64,000 nucleotides of DNA from Roseibacillus sp. (GTDB lineage Bacteria > Verrucomicrobiota > Verrucomicrobiia > Verrucomicrobiales > Akkermansiaceae). Below are positions 23,934 to 32,970 of the stretch, in pieces. Below the pieces are notes generated by a model. That model worked only from the letters and a program-made list of their open reading frames with translations, searched no databases and had not been told where the DNA came from. The number at the start of each line of letters is the position of its first letter. Within the stretch, counting starts at the first letter, position 1. The translations under genes were made by a program, and so were the position numbers. The stretch is taken from contig JAKVCR010000027.1 in assembly GCA_022448985.1 (NCBI GenBank), positions 1 through 64,000 of the forward strand, given 5' to 3'.

Positions 23934-26688
23934 GGTTCGTCCGGAGCCGACGATTCCAGATCATGAGGTTTTGAGGAAGATCGGCGGAGGCGCCTATGGC
24001 GAGGTGTGGCTCGCCCGGGGGGTGACTGGCGCGCTACGGGCGGTCAAGACTGTCTGGCACAACGATTTTGAGGATGAGCGGGGTTTTGAGCGCGAGTTCG
24101 AGGGGATCCTGAAGTACGAGCCCATCTCCCGGGATCATCCCGGACTGGTACACATCCTGCACGTGGGACGTTCAGAAGCGGAGGGCGAGCCCTTTTACTA
24201 CTATGTGATGGAACTGGGCGACGACATTGCAATGGGACGGGATATCAATCCCGTGGAATACGAACCGCGAACCCTGCGCAGCGATATGAAGGAGGCGGAG
24301 GGAAATGCGATCGGGGTGGAGGAGTGCATCGCCTGTGGGCGCACTCTGGCAGAGGCTCTGGAGCATCTCCATGAGCATGGACTGGCCCACCGTGACGTGA
24401 AGCCTTCCAATGTCATTTTTGTCGATGGCAAGGCCAAGTTGGCGGATATCGGGCTGGTGGCTCTCCGGGGCCAGCAGACCTTCGTGGGAACGGAAGGGTT
24501 TGTCCCGCCGGAAGGCCCTGGTTCCGCTCAGGCCGATGTCTATAGCCTGGGCAAGGTGCTCTATGAAATGGTGACCGGGAAGGACCGTCTTGATTTTCCA
24601 GAATTGCCCGACCAGCTGCCGGAGGGCTCCAAACGCAAGCGTTGGCACGCCCTCAACCTGACCATTTGTGATATATGCGAGCCGCGGATCTCGCGGCGCA
24701 AGATCAGGTCGGCTAAGGAACTGGCTCGTGAACTCCATCGTCTGGAGCAGGGTCGACCGCGATCCATCCGGGTGCGGATGGGCTTGGTGGGTGGGGTGCT
24801 GGCCGCCGCGGTGGGAGTGGCCACGGCAGCCCAGTTGATTGCCCTCAAGCCACTTGATTCCCCTTCCAATGTGGAGCCTCCGGATCCCCCGCCATTGCAG
24901 ATGCGGCCTGTGACCGTCCTCAGCGATCCTCCGGGAGCAATGGTTTACAGCGAGAATGGAGAGACTCTGGGGCTCACGCCCCTTGACCCAATCGATTACC
25001 CCCAGGGTAGCGTCGTGACCTTCACCCTCAAGCTGAGGGGTTACCGTGAGCAGACGGTGACAGAGAAGGTCAGCGAAAAGGGGGCGGTTGTTGGACCCTC
25101 CCTGGTGGAATTCAATCCGCCCATCGAACTGGAGCCCTGGGTGGATGTCTTTGGAACGCGTTACCAGCCCGAGGAGGACTACCATATCAGCCAGTACTAT
25201 GTGACTGCGGAGTCATGGCAGTATTACCGGCAGGAGACCAACCGGCAGGTGGGACAGGTGAAAACCCTGACTGAGAACGGAATCGAGAATGAGGTTGTCC
25301 TCGTTAACGAGAAGGAGGCCCGTGAATACGTCAAGTGGCTGGAGAAACAGTGCCGGGAGACTCACCTTGAAGAGGATCAGTGGCTGGAGTTCCGGCTGGA
25401 CGACAAACGACTTATTCCAGGATTGGGTCCGGAAGATCCCAGGAGGCGGAAGATTCATCCCTTTTATGCGGTAGTGCGCACGACGGCTTATGCGTATCTC
25501 GCGCTCACGAGCAAACCTGCGGGCGCTGAAGTTTACATTCAGCGCACGCACAAGGGACAAGTCTACTCGCAGGCCCTGGGCCAGACTCCTCTTGAGGGAA
25601 CGGCCGAGGAAAAGCGGGGGGTACGTGTGGAACTGAATCCCAGAGGACAGGGAGAACTCAAACTAATCGTGGAGTTGCCCATGTTCCGCCGACACGAGCA
25701 ACCCCTCTATTTGCGTACCGACCAGGAACTGGGGGGCATGGTTGTTTCCCTCCAGCGGGAGAACCTCTTCGACTATCCACGTGAACCGCTCGAAAACAGC
25801 TTGGACATGCAGTTCATCTCCGTTCGAGCGGATTTGGAACTGCTAGCCAGCATATGGGAAACCCGGCAGCGCGACTACGACCTTTTTGTCAAAAGCATGG
25901 CCAAGAAGCCCCCCATGCCCAAGCGGAACGACAAGACCGTAGCGGCGGACTATGCTCGCTTCGTAAACCAGACGACAGGCAAAGTCCTGCCTCCGGTGCA
26001 ACCGGAGTTTGCGCGGGAAGATCCGCAGGCTCATGGTCCTGATCATCCGGTGGTGAATGTGACAAGGGAGGATGCGGAGTTGTTCTGTCTATGGCTTACC
26101 CATTACGAGCGCAAGAAGGGCGAGATCGGAGCGGGCCACCATTATCGCCTGCCGACTGATGCGGAGTGGAGTATCTTTGTGGGCTTGGATAGTGAGATCG
26201 GAGTGTTGCCGATGGAGAAGCATGGCCGAGCCGACGGGTTCTTCTGGGGAGCGGAGATGCCGCCCCCGGAACGAAGTGGAAACTTTGCGGACCTGAGCCT
26301 GGTGGCTGCCGAATTTGTGGAGGCTGGCGATCATATTGCGGGTTACGATGATGGGGTTGCATACACGTCACCGGTGGGGAGTCATGCGGGCCAACAGGTG
26401 GGTACGCACATGATGTATGATCTCGAGGGTAACGTGCTGGAGTGGGTGGCGAGCGATTACAGTTCCTTCGGTGAGTACGACGTCGCGCGTGGGGCATGCT
26501 GGAAGAGCTTCGTTGACAATCATCTCAAGGCCTCGGTTCGACGACCCGTACGCAAGCCTTCCCAGAGCGGGGGCAATGTCGATACCTCTGGTCTTTACGG
26601 GTTTCGAGTCGTCCTTGCCAAAGTCCCGGTCATTGCGGAAAAGGAGAGCGAAAACGAAACCGAACCGGGAGAGACGTTGGAGAAATGA
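23920..26688 (+). CDS. Transmembrane Ser/Thr kinase with PEGA and SUMF1-like domains
   Basis: The protein has 922 residues. The kinase domain (about 15-290) has the glycine loop GGGAYGEV (22-29), AVK Lys43, catalytic HRDVKPSN (157-164), and a metal-binding DIG (176-178) instead of DFG. A single membrane helix spans about 287-306. Outside lie PEGA-type domains at about 330-365 and 525-560, a partial SUMF1-like piece around 406-520, and a fuller one at about 710-905 with RLPTDAEW and GNVLEWV. The formylglycine-generating enzyme's catalytic cysteine pair is missing: the matching stretch reads GACWKSFVDNHLK. The outer part is thus more likely a sensor or binding module than a sulfatase-maturing enzyme. 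It overlaps the sigma gene and, by 4 bases, the OsmC gene. Confidence 0.9.
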   Translation: MQNNKVRPEPTIPDHEVLRKIGGGAYGEVWLARGVTGALRAVKTVWHNDFEDERGFEREFEGILKYEPISRDHPGLVHILHVGRSEAEGEPFYYYVMELGDDIAMGRDINPVEYEPRTLRSDMKEAEGNAIGVEECIACGRTLAEALEHLHEHGLAHRDVKPSNVIFVDGKAKLADIGLVALRGQQTFVGTEGFVPPEGPGSAQADVYSLGKVLYEMVTGKDRLDFPELPDQLPEGSKRKRWHALNLTICDICEPRISRRKIRSAKELARELHRLEQGRPRSIRVRMGLVGGVLAAAVGVATAAQLIALKPLDSPSNVEPPDPPPLQMRPVTVLSDPPGAMVYSENGETLGLTPLDPIDYPQGSVVTFTLKLRGYREQTVTEKVSEKGAVVGPSLVEFNPPIELEPWVDVFGTRYQPEEDYHISQYYVTAESWQYYRQETNRQVGQVKTLTENGIENEVVLVNEKEAREYVKWLEKQCRETHLEEDQWLEFRLDDKRLIPGLGPEDPRRRKIHPFYAVVRTTAYAYLALTSKPAGAEVYIQRTHKGQVYSQALGQTPLEGTAEEKRGVRVELNPRGQGELKLIVELPMFRRHEQPLYLRTDQELGGMVVSLQRENLFDYPREPLENSLDMQFISVRADLELLASIWETRQRDYDLFVKSMAKKPPMPKRNDKTVAADYARFVNQTTGKVLPPVQPEFAREDPQAHGPDHPVVNVTREDAELFCLWLTHYERKKGEIGAGHHYRLPTDAEWSIFVGLDSEIGVLPMEKHGRADGFFWGAEMPPPERSGNFADLSLVAAEFVEAGDHIAGYDDGVAYTSPVGSHAGQQVGTHMMYDLEGNVLEWVASDYSSFGEYDVARGACWKSFVDNHLKASVRRPVRKPSQSGGNVDTSGLYGFRVVLAKVPVIAEKESENETEPGETLEK

Positions 26689-27092
26689 TAGAGATCAGCA
26701 TTGACTACGAGGGCCAGCTTCATTGCTCGGCTACCCATGGACCCTCCGGTGATTCTCTCGCCACCGACGCCCCGGTGGACAATAATGGACTAGGAGAGGC
26801 TTTTTCGCCCACCGACCTGGTAGCCACCGCCCTTGGGACCTGTATGGCCACTGTGATGGGTATTGTGGCCCGGCAGAAGGAGATATCCCTTGAAGGGATG
26901 AGACTTAGCGTGCGCAAGGAGATGTCCGGGGATTCCCCCCGTCGGATTTCCAAGCTGGAAGTGGAAGTTGATATGCCTATTTCCGGGGATCATCCCGAGT
27001 GTAAGGTTCTTCAGGGTGCGGCCTTGGGATGCCCGGTCCATCACAGCATCCATCCGGGGATTGAAGTGCTTCTCACCTGGCGTTGGAAGTAA
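26685..27092 (+). CDS. OsmC family protein
   Basis: This 135-residue protein matches OsmC/Ohr-type thiol peroxidases. It has the two conserved cysteines, in TALGTCMATV and GAALGCPVHHS, which in the family form the redox-active pair reducing organic hydroperoxides. The N-terminal part has the usual GEAFSPTDLVATALG stretch. It is more similar to the YhfA-like/OsmC branch than to Ohr, judged only by pattern. The start codon overlaps the kinase stop (ATGA), so it is translationally coupled to the kinase and may be controlled with it. It precedes the sulfur assimilation genes by 158 bases. Confidence 0.88.
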   Translation: MIEISIDYEGQLHCSATHGPSGDSLATDAPVDNNGLGEAFSPTDLVATALGTCMATVMGIVARQKEISLEGMRLSVRKEMSGDSPRRISKLEVEVDMPISGDHPECKVLQGAALGCPVHHSIHPGIEVLLTWRWK

Positions 27093-27196
27093 AGGCTGCA
27101 GCCAGCGTGAGAGGCGAAGAGAGAGCTCCCAGTGTCCCGGGTGAGGTGAGGTTTGATCCGGGAAGAGCAGAGAGAAAATGCCTGTTTCTGGTTGCA

Positions 27197-27216
27197 TTCG
27201 GGCTAAAATGCCCGAA
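27197..27216. promoter_or_regulatory. Hairpin in the cysJ leader
   Basis: TTCGGGC (27197-27203) and GCCCGAA (27210-27216) form a perfect 7-base-pair stem with a six-base loop, in the short gap between the OsmC gene and cysJ. No T-run follows directly, although A/T-rich sequence does. It may end the OsmC transcript weakly or act together with the palindrome at 27232 in regulating the sulfur genes. Confidence 0.45.
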
Positions 27217-27231
27217 ACTTATTAACATAAC

Positions 27232-27247
27232 TTACTTGATCAAGTAA
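27232..27247. promoter_or_regulatory. Palindromic operator candidate before cysJ
   Basis: TTACTTGATCAAGTAA is a perfect 16-base palindrome ending three bases before the ATG of cysJ at 27251. Its position would let a bound dimer block transcription or translation start of the sulfur genes. The Rrf2-type regulator encoded at 32540-32953 is the natural candidate, since its CymR-type relatives control cysteine synthesis. I found no second copy next to cysK or cysE. Assignment to this regulator is inference. Confidence 0.5.
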
Positions 27248-27250
27248 CTA

Positions 27251-29014
27251 ATGATTAACTTGCCCGAGAATGCGCCGTTCGACGATGCGCAGCGCGGAGC
27301 GCTCTCAGAATTGCTGGGAGGGTGCAGTGCCGAGCAGCGGTCCTGGCTCGGCAGTTACCTTGCTGGGGACTCAAAGGCAGGGGGGACTGCGGGTAGAGGG
27401 AACTCGCTGACAGTGCTCTATGGCACAGAGTCAGGGAACTCGGAAACTCTTGCTGCCCGCACCGCCAAACTTGCCAAGGCGAGTGGATTGAAGGCCAGGT
27501 TGTATGACATGGCTGAGACCAAGCCCGGGGACCTTGCCCAGGCCAGCGCCCTGCTCGTTGTGGTAAGCACGTGGGGGGAGGGGGATCCCCCGGAGGGTAC
27601 GGAAGAGTATTACAGGACCTTCATGGCCGGTGGCATTGACCTGAGTGGATTGCGCTATTCGGTTTGCGCGCTTGGGGACACCAGTTACGAGCATTTCTGC
27701 AAGATCGGGAAGGATTTTGACCACCAGCTGGAGAAGCTGGGAGCGCAGCGAGTGGCCCCACGTGCGGATTGTGATGTGGAATTTGAGGAGACCTACCAGG
27801 AGTGGGTAGAGGGAGCCCTTAAAGCTCTGGGGGCGGGAGTAGCCGTGGACTCATCCGCAGCAACACCAGAACCGGTTGTAAAGGGACAGGAATATGGGAA
27901 GAAGAATCCCTTCCCATCCAAGGTATTGGAGAAAGTGCTTCTGAATGGTCCGGGCACTAAAAAGGAGACCTGGCACCTTGAGTTGAGTCTGGATGGTTCC
28001 GGATTGAGTTATGCGGTGGGGGACTCCCTGGCGGTGGTTCCGACTAATGCGGGAGACGTGGTGCAGTCTCTTCTGGATGCGGCGGGAATGAGCGGGGAGG
28101 AAGAAGTGGAAAGCAAGCTCTCGGGCAAGAAAGGACTGCGTGAGGCTTTGACAAGTGACTATGATATCACCGCGCTTTCTCGCAAAGTAGCGAAGGCCTG
28201 GCAGCGTCACTCTGGATCAGTGGAACTGGCCGAGTTGCTTGGTGACGAGAACAAGGAGAAGTTCAAGAAGTGGATCTGGGGGCGCCAGGTCATGGATCTC
28301 CTCCGGGAGTTTCCTGCCGAGAAGACGGAAGGGCAGCAGTTGGTCGACATGTTTCGGACTCTTCCGCCGCGCCTGTATTCTATTGCCTCCAGTCCGCGGG
28401 AGCACGAGGGGGAGGTGCATCTCACGGTAGCGGCGGTGCGCTATGAGAGTAATGGCTTCCAACGCAAGGGAGTGGCTTCCACCTGTCTTGCTGACATGGT
28501 GGAAGAGGGAGACCTGGTACCCGTCTTCGTTACGCCCAACAAGCGATTCCGCCTTCCGGAGAGCGATGCGGTGCCCATCATCATGGTCGGTCCGGGAACA
28601 GGGGTTGCGCCTTTCCGGGCCTTTGTGGAAGACCGGGCCACCCGGGATGGGAGCGGTCCCAGCTGGCTCATTTTCGGTGACCAGCATTTCACCTACGATT
28701 TCCTCTATCAGCTTGAGTGGCAGGATCATCTCAAGTCGGGAGCTCTCACCAAGCTGGATGTGGCATTCTCCCGGGACCAGCGGGAGAAGATTTATGTGCA
28801 GGACCGCATTCGTGAGAAGGCAGACGAAATCTGGCAGTGGCTGGAAGAGGGTGCCCACTTCTACGTCTGTGGTGATGCTTCCCGGATGGCCCCGGATGTC
28901 CATGGAGCATTGCTGGAAGCGATCGCGAAAGAGGGCGGCCGGAGTGCCGAGGAGGCCGAGGCCTACCTGGCCGAACTCAAGAAGAATGGTCGGTATCAAC
29001 GGGACGTCTACTAA
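27251..29014 (+). CDS. cysJ: Sulfite reductase flavoprotein subunit
   Basis: This 587-residue diflavin reductase transfers electrons from NADPH through FAD and FMN to the sulfite reductase hemoprotein. The flavodoxin-type FMN domain (about 55-195) contains VLYGTESGNSETLA and STWGEGDPPEGT. The FAD domain has RLYSIASSP and GVASTCLAD. The NADPH domain has GPGTGVAPFRAF and FGDQHFTYDFLY, and the end GRYQRDVY is the canonical CysJ terminus. Length is close to that of E. coli CysJ (599). It is followed after 20 bases by cysI, so both subunits are probably made together. A palindrome sits just before its start. Confidence 0.93.
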   Translation: MINLPENAPFDDAQRGALSELLGGCSAEQRSWLGSYLAGDSKAGGTAGRGNSLTVLYGTESGNSETLAARTAKLAKASGLKARLYDMAETKPGDLAQASALLVVVSTWGEGDPPEGTEEYYRTFMAGGIDLSGLRYSVCALGDTSYEHFCKIGKDFDHQLEKLGAQRVAPRADCDVEFEETYQEWVEGALKALGAGVAVDSSAATPEPVVKGQEYGKKNPFPSKVLEKVLLNGPGTKKETWHLELSLDGSGLSYAVGDSLAVVPTNAGDVVQSLLDAAGMSGEEEVESKLSGKKGLREALTSDYDITALSRKVAKAWQRHSGSVELAELLGDENKEKFKKWIWGRQVMDLLREFPAEKTEGQQLVDMFRTLPPRLYSIASSPREHEGEVHLTVAAVRYESNGFQRKGVASTCLADMVEEGDLVPVFVTPNKRFRLPESDAVPIIMVGPGTGVAPFRAFVEDRATRDGSGPSWLIFGDQHFTYDFLYQLEWQDHLKSGALTKLDVAFSRDQREKIYVQDRIREKADEIWQWLEEGAHFYVCGDASRMAPDVHGALLEAIAKEGGRSAEEAEAYLAELKKNGRYQRDVY

Positions 29015-29034
29015 GGCCCAAATCCAGAAGAAGC

Positions 29035-30750
29035 ATGAGCAAGAAGGACGGGAAACCATCGGCTAACGAGGGCATCAAGGAGCGGAGCAACTATCTGCGC
29101 GGCACCATTGCGGAAGGATTGCAGGATCTTTCTACCGGGGGAATCTCGGCGGATGATCAACAACTTATCAAGTTTCACGGATCCTATCAGCAGGACGACC
29201 GGGATCTGCGCTCGGCCCGACGTAAGCACAAGCTGGAGAAGGCCTTTTCCTTCATGATCCGGATCAGGGTGCCGGGAGGGGTCTCTACCCCGGAGCAGTG
29301 GATGGAGGTTGACCGGATGGCCACGGATTACGGCAACGACACGATCAAATTAACCACCCGGCAGGCCTTTCAGCTGCATGGAGTAATCAAGACCAATCTG
29401 AAGCGCACGATCAGGGAGATCAACGAGACTGCGCTGGATACTATTGCGGCCTGCGGGGATGTGAACCGAAACGTCATGTGCAACGCAAATCCCGATGCCT
29501 CCGCCCTGCATGCGGAGGTGCTTGAGGCCGCCCGGGCCATCAGTGATCATCTGACCCCGGCGACCGGAGCCTACCATGAGATCTGGCTCGATGGGGAGAA
29601 GGTGGAATCGAGCAGGGATGAGGAAGAACCTGTCTACGGGAAGCACTACCTGCCCCGGAAGTTCAAGATCGCGGTGGCTGTGCCGCCCAACAACGACGTG
29701 GATGTTTTCGCCAACGACCTCTCCTTCATAGCAATCGCCAACGGGAATGGCCTGGAGGGATTTAACGTCGCGGTGGGAGGTGGCATGGGAATGACCCATG
29801 GCCAGGAAGAGACTTATCCCAGGGTGGCGGATGTGATCGGGTTTGTTCCTGCCGACAAGGTTGTGGAGGTTGCCGAGAAGGTGGTGCTGGTCCAGCGTGA
29901 TCACGGGGACCGTATCGAACGCAAGCACGCCCGCCTGAAGTATACGGTGGATGATCACGGGGTGGACTCCTTCCGGGAACTGGTTGAGGAACGACTGGGA
30001 TACATGCTGGAGGAGGAGCGCCCCTACGAGTTTACGGAAAATGGTGATCGATACGGCTGGTCGGAGAATGAGGACGGAACTGCCAACTACACCTTCTATG
30101 TACCTGGCGGCCGGGTCTGCGACAGTGGAGACTCCCGGTGGCGGAGCGGTTTCCTGGAAATAGCGAAGATCCTGAAGGGAGAGTTTCGCCTTACTGGCAA
30201 TCAGAATCTGGTGGTGGCCCGGGTGAGTGTGGAGCAACGCTCCGAGGTGGAGAAGTTAATCACGAAGTACGGGCTTGATGCGCACGAGCGGCATACTGGT
30301 CTCCGTCTTAACTCGATGGCCTGTGTGGCACTGCCCACATGTGGACTGGCATTGGCGGAGGCGGAACGACATCTGCCCGACGTTGTCACGGAATTGGAGG
30401 AAGTTATCGAGGAGTGCGGCTTGCGTCACGATGCGATCACCATCCGGATGACAGGCTGTCCAAACGGCTGTGCCCGGCCCTATATTGCGGAGATCGCCTT
30501 CGTGGGGCGGGCTCCCAGCAAGTACAACGTCTATCTGGGCGGTGGATTTTTTGGACAGCGACTGGCGAAGCTCTATCGCGCCAGCGTGAGGAGTGAGGAG
30601 ATCCGGGCCCTCCTGCAGCCGGTGATCGAGGACTATGCCAGGAGCCGGGAGGAGGGCGAGCGCTTCGGCGATTTCGTCATCCGCCAGCGGTATGTGAAGG
30701 CCACCAGCAACGGACTCGATTTTCATCACGATGTGGTTCTCCCGGAATGA
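29035..30750 (+). CDS. cysI: Assimilatory sulfite reductase hemoprotein subunit
   Basis: This 571-residue protein reduces sulfite to sulfide with six electrons at a siroheme coupled to a 4Fe-4S cluster. The cluster cysteines are visible as CVALPTC (C-x5-C) and CPNGC (C-x3-C) in the C-terminal third, within RMTGCPNGCARP. Siroheme-binding basic residues occur in LTTRQAFQLHGV. Length matches E. coli CysI (570), and the neighbouring cysJ supplies electrons, supporting the NADPH-dependent rather than ferredoxin-dependent type. The last 5 codons lie just before the cysH start. Confidence 0.94.
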   Translation: MSKKDGKPSANEGIKERSNYLRGTIAEGLQDLSTGGISADDQQLIKFHGSYQQDDRDLRSARRKHKLEKAFSFMIRIRVPGGVSTPEQWMEVDRMATDYGNDTIKLTTRQAFQLHGVIKTNLKRTIREINETALDTIAACGDVNRNVMCNANPDASALHAEVLEAARAISDHLTPATGAYHEIWLDGEKVESSRDEEEPVYGKHYLPRKFKIAVAVPPNNDVDVFANDLSFIAIANGNGLEGFNVAVGGGMGMTHGQEETYPRVADVIGFVPADKVVEVAEKVVLVQRDHGDRIERKHARLKYTVDDHGVDSFRELVEERLGYMLEEERPYEFTENGDRYGWSENEDGTANYTFYVPGGRVCDSGDSRWRSGFLEIAKILKGEFRLTGNQNLVVARVSVEQRSEVEKLITKYGLDAHERHTGLRLNSMACVALPTCGLALAEAERHLPDVVTELEEVIEECGLRHDAITIRMTGCPNGCARPYIAEIAFVGRAPSKYNVYLGGGFFGQRLAKLYRASVRSEEIRALLQPVIEDYARSREEGERFGDFVIRQRYVKATSNGLDFHHDVVLPE

Positions 30751-30769
30751 CTGTTTCAGCGACGGCGTC

Positions 30770-31507
30770 ATGAAAACCGATATGGATACAAAATCAGGAC
30801 CGGACGAGGATATGGACGCGCTCAATGCGCGGCTCCAGTCTCTTGAGGCGGAGGAAAGGATCGAGTGGCTGGCAGAAAAATTTGAGGGTCGCATCCTGGC
30901 GACTACCAGTTTCGGGTTGCAGGCTGCGGTCATGCTGAAGCTGCTCAAGGATCACGCTCCGGGTATTCCGGTCGTATTCATCGATACCGGGTACCTTTTT
31001 GCAGAAACCTATCGCTTTGCGGATCTCCTGCAGGAGGAACTGGGCTTTGAAGTTCAGGTTTATGCTCCCCTCGTCACTGCTGCGCGGCAGGAGGCACTCC
31101 ACGGCAAGCAGTGGGAGGAAGGGTCGGAAGGGATGGATCACTACGCCCGGGTCCACAAGATCGAGCCCATGAACCGGGCTCTCCAGGAGCTGGGAGCGGA
31201 CGTCTGGATCAGCGGTTTGCGCCGTTCGCAATCAAGTGCGCGTTCAGAACGTGGCTTTGCTGAAAAACAGTCAAGGACGTTGAAGGGGTACCCCATTGTC
31301 GATTGGGATGACGAGAAAGTGGAGCGCTTTATCCGGGACCATGGATTGCCCCGCCATCCTCTTGCGGCGGCAGGCTACGTCACGATGGGGGACTGGCATT
31401 CGACCAGGCCGGGAAGCAAGTCGTCAAGGGAGTCGACGCGTTTCAACGGAGAGAAGTATGAGTGTGGCCTGCATCTTAATTCGGGCCAGCAGGATTTTCA
31501 GATATAA
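30770..31507 (+). CDS. cysH: Phosphoadenylyl-sulfate reductase
   Basis: This 245-residue enzyme reduces PAPS to sulfite using thioredoxin. It has the nucleotide-binding region TTSFGLQAAVML and VFIDTGYLF, the GLRRSQSSAR loop, and the catalytic ECGLH near the C-terminus. The two Cys pairs that hold a 4Fe-4S cluster in APS reductases are absent, so it should be the cluster-free PAPS type, as in E. coli. ATG 30770 is chosen; an earlier in-frame ATG at 30731 would overlap cysI. Genes for ATP sulfurylase and APS kinase are not in the window but are required for the pathway. Confidence 0.9.
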   Translation: MKTDMDTKSGPDEDMDALNARLQSLEAEERIEWLAEKFEGRILATTSFGLQAAVMLKLLKDHAPGIPVVFIDTGYLFAETYRFADLLQEELGFEVQVYAPLVTAARQEALHGKQWEEGSEGMDHYARVHKIEPMNRALQELGADVWISGLRRSQSSARSERGFAEKQSRTLKGYPIVDWDDEKVERFIRDHGLPRHPLAAAGYVTMGDWHSTRPGSKSSRESTRFNGEKYECGLHLNSGQQDFQI

Positions 31508-31572
31508 TTCATTGATGGCCTTGCTGCTAACAGGTAGAGGTCGTCGAACCACAAACAATAAGCACTGGATCA

Positions 31573-32535
31573 ATGAGCGGAGTCTCGGGAAACATGGTCG
31601 ATATGGTCGGGAATACCCCGATGGTTAAATTGAACAGCATCGCCAATGGCTGCAAGGCTGAGGTGATTGTGAAATCAGAGGGTTATAATCCGCTTCTCAG
31701 CGTGAAGGACCGCATTGGCAAGTCCATGATTGAGGCGGCAGAGGCGGATGGTTCGCTGAAGCCGGGGGGAACGATTATCGAGCCGACCTCGGGCAATACT
31801 GGAATTGCGCTCGCTTTCGTGGCTCGGACAAAGGGCTATCGCTGCATTCTTACCATGCCGGAAACGATGTCGATCGAGCGCCGTGTGCTTCTGAAGATGC
31901 TTGGGGCAGAGATCGTGCTTACCCCTGGACCCAAGGGGATGGGGGGCGCCATTGCGAAGGCCAAGCAGCTTTTGGAGGAGGATCCGGAAGCCTTTGGCCC
32001 CAGTCAGTTCGACAACCCTGCCAATCCGGAAGTCCATCGTAAGACAACCGCGGAGGAAATCTGGCGCGACACCGGTGGCGAAATAGACGTGTTCGTGGCT
32101 GGTGTGGGGACGGGTGGGACGATCACGGGAGTATCCGAAGTGATCAAGGCTCGTCGCGACTTGCACACCGTGGCAGTAGAGCCTTCGGCGAGTCCGGTCA
32201 TTTCGGGCGGCGATCCCGGTCCGCACAAGATCCAGGGAATCGGGGCCGGATTCATTCCCGGCAATCTGAATACCGAGATCGTGGATGAGGTGGTGCAGGT
32301 TTCCAATGAGGATGCCTTCGAAACCGCGCAGCAGCTTTGTCTGCTTGAGGGGTTTCCCGCTGGCATTTCGAGTGGTGCGACCATCTGGGCGGCCCTGCAG
32401 GTGGCCAAGCGCGAGGAGATGGAAGGGAAGCGGGTGGTGGTCATTGCGGCCAGCACGACTGAGCGCTATCTCAGTACTCCGCTGGCGGAAAGTGTGCGGG
32501 AAGAGGTGGCGAATCTGCCGGTTTCGGAGCTCTAG
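31573..32535 (+). CDS. cysK: Cysteine synthase (O-acetylserine sulfhydrylase)
   Basis: This PLP enzyme of 320 residues joins sulfide and O-acetylserine to make cysteine. The PLP-binding lysine lies in [11 protein letters not shown], the substrate loop is TSGNTGIAL, and the phosphate-binding loop is [10 protein letters not shown]. Length is normal for CysK (about 310-323). It follows cysH by 65 bases, probably in the same transcript, and faces the Rrf2 gene tail-to-tail. The serine acetyltransferase partner is encoded close by at 32971, and the two enzymes usually form a complex. In Firmicutes CysK also signals to CymR, an Rrf2 protein. Confidence 0.95.
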   Translation: MSGVSGNMVDMVGNTPMVKLNSIANGCKAEVIVKSEGYNPLLSVKDRIGKSMIEAAEADGSLKPGGTIIEPTSGNTGIALAFVARTKGYRCILTMPETMSIERRVLLKMLGAEIVLTPGPKGMGGAIAKAKQLLEEDPEAFGPSQFDNPANPEVHRKTTAEEIWRDTGGEIDVFVAGVGTGGTITGVSEVIKARRDLHTVAVEPSASPVISGGDPGPHKIQGIGAGFIPGNLNTEIVDEVVQVSNEDAFETAQQLCLLEGFPAGISSGATIWAALQVAKREEMEGKRVVVIAASTTERYLSTPLAESVREEVANLPVSEL

Positions 32536-32539
32536 GATC

Positions 32540-32953
32540 TTAGATGAAATACATGGGAGCTCCCGCTTCGGAGGCCATCGCCTCAAGGGTGATTGTTCCG
32601 AGGCGCTCGGAGATGGACTTCGAGAGGTCGTGCCAGACGTTGCTCACGGCCGGTCCGGAAGATCCCGAGCTGTTTGCGGGAGTGGCCAGAAGCCCGGGTT
32701 CCACGGCTTGGACCACTTCGCGCAGGGAAATCTTGGCGGGGGGCCGGGCGAGGACATAGCCGCCAGCCTTGCCTCGTTTGCTGTCCACGATGTCAGATCG
32801 CTTGAGTTCGTTGAGGATCTGGACCAGAAAGCTGGGGGAGATATCTTCCCGCTGGGCGATATCTTCGAGCTTTACCACTGTGCTACCATCATACTGCTTG
32901 GCAAGGCAGACTGCCGCCCGACAGGCATACTCCAGTTTTTGGGAAACCCTCAC
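32540..32953 (-). CDS. Rrf2 family transcriptional regulator, CymR-like
   Basis: The product has 137 residues from GTG 32953. The family's usual opening is 'M-R-x-S-x-K-x-x-Y-A', and here VRVSQKLEYACRA follows that start; an in-frame upstream extension would cross the cysE start. The winged helix-turn-helix includes IAQREDISPSFLVQILNEL and KRGKAGGYVLAR. The three cluster-binding cysteines of IscR/NsrR are missing from the region after the wing (LATPANSSGSSG), so it should not be an Fe-S sensor. It is divergent from cysE with a 17-base gap and adjoins cysK, so control of cysteine synthesis is likely. Confidence 0.88.
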   Translation of the reverse strand: MRVSQKLEYACRAAVCLAKQYDGSTVVKLEDIAQREDISPSFLVQILNELKRSDIVDSKRGKAGGYVLARPPAKISLREVVQAVEPGLLATPANSSGSSGPAVSNVWHDLSKSISERLGTITLEAMASEAGAPMYFI

Positions 32954-32970
32954 CAATAGCACATAAGCAC

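Noticed and set aside
26052-26640. Active formylglycine-generating enzyme for the sulfatases
   Set aside because: The SUMF1-like part of the kinase lacks the catalytic Cys pair.
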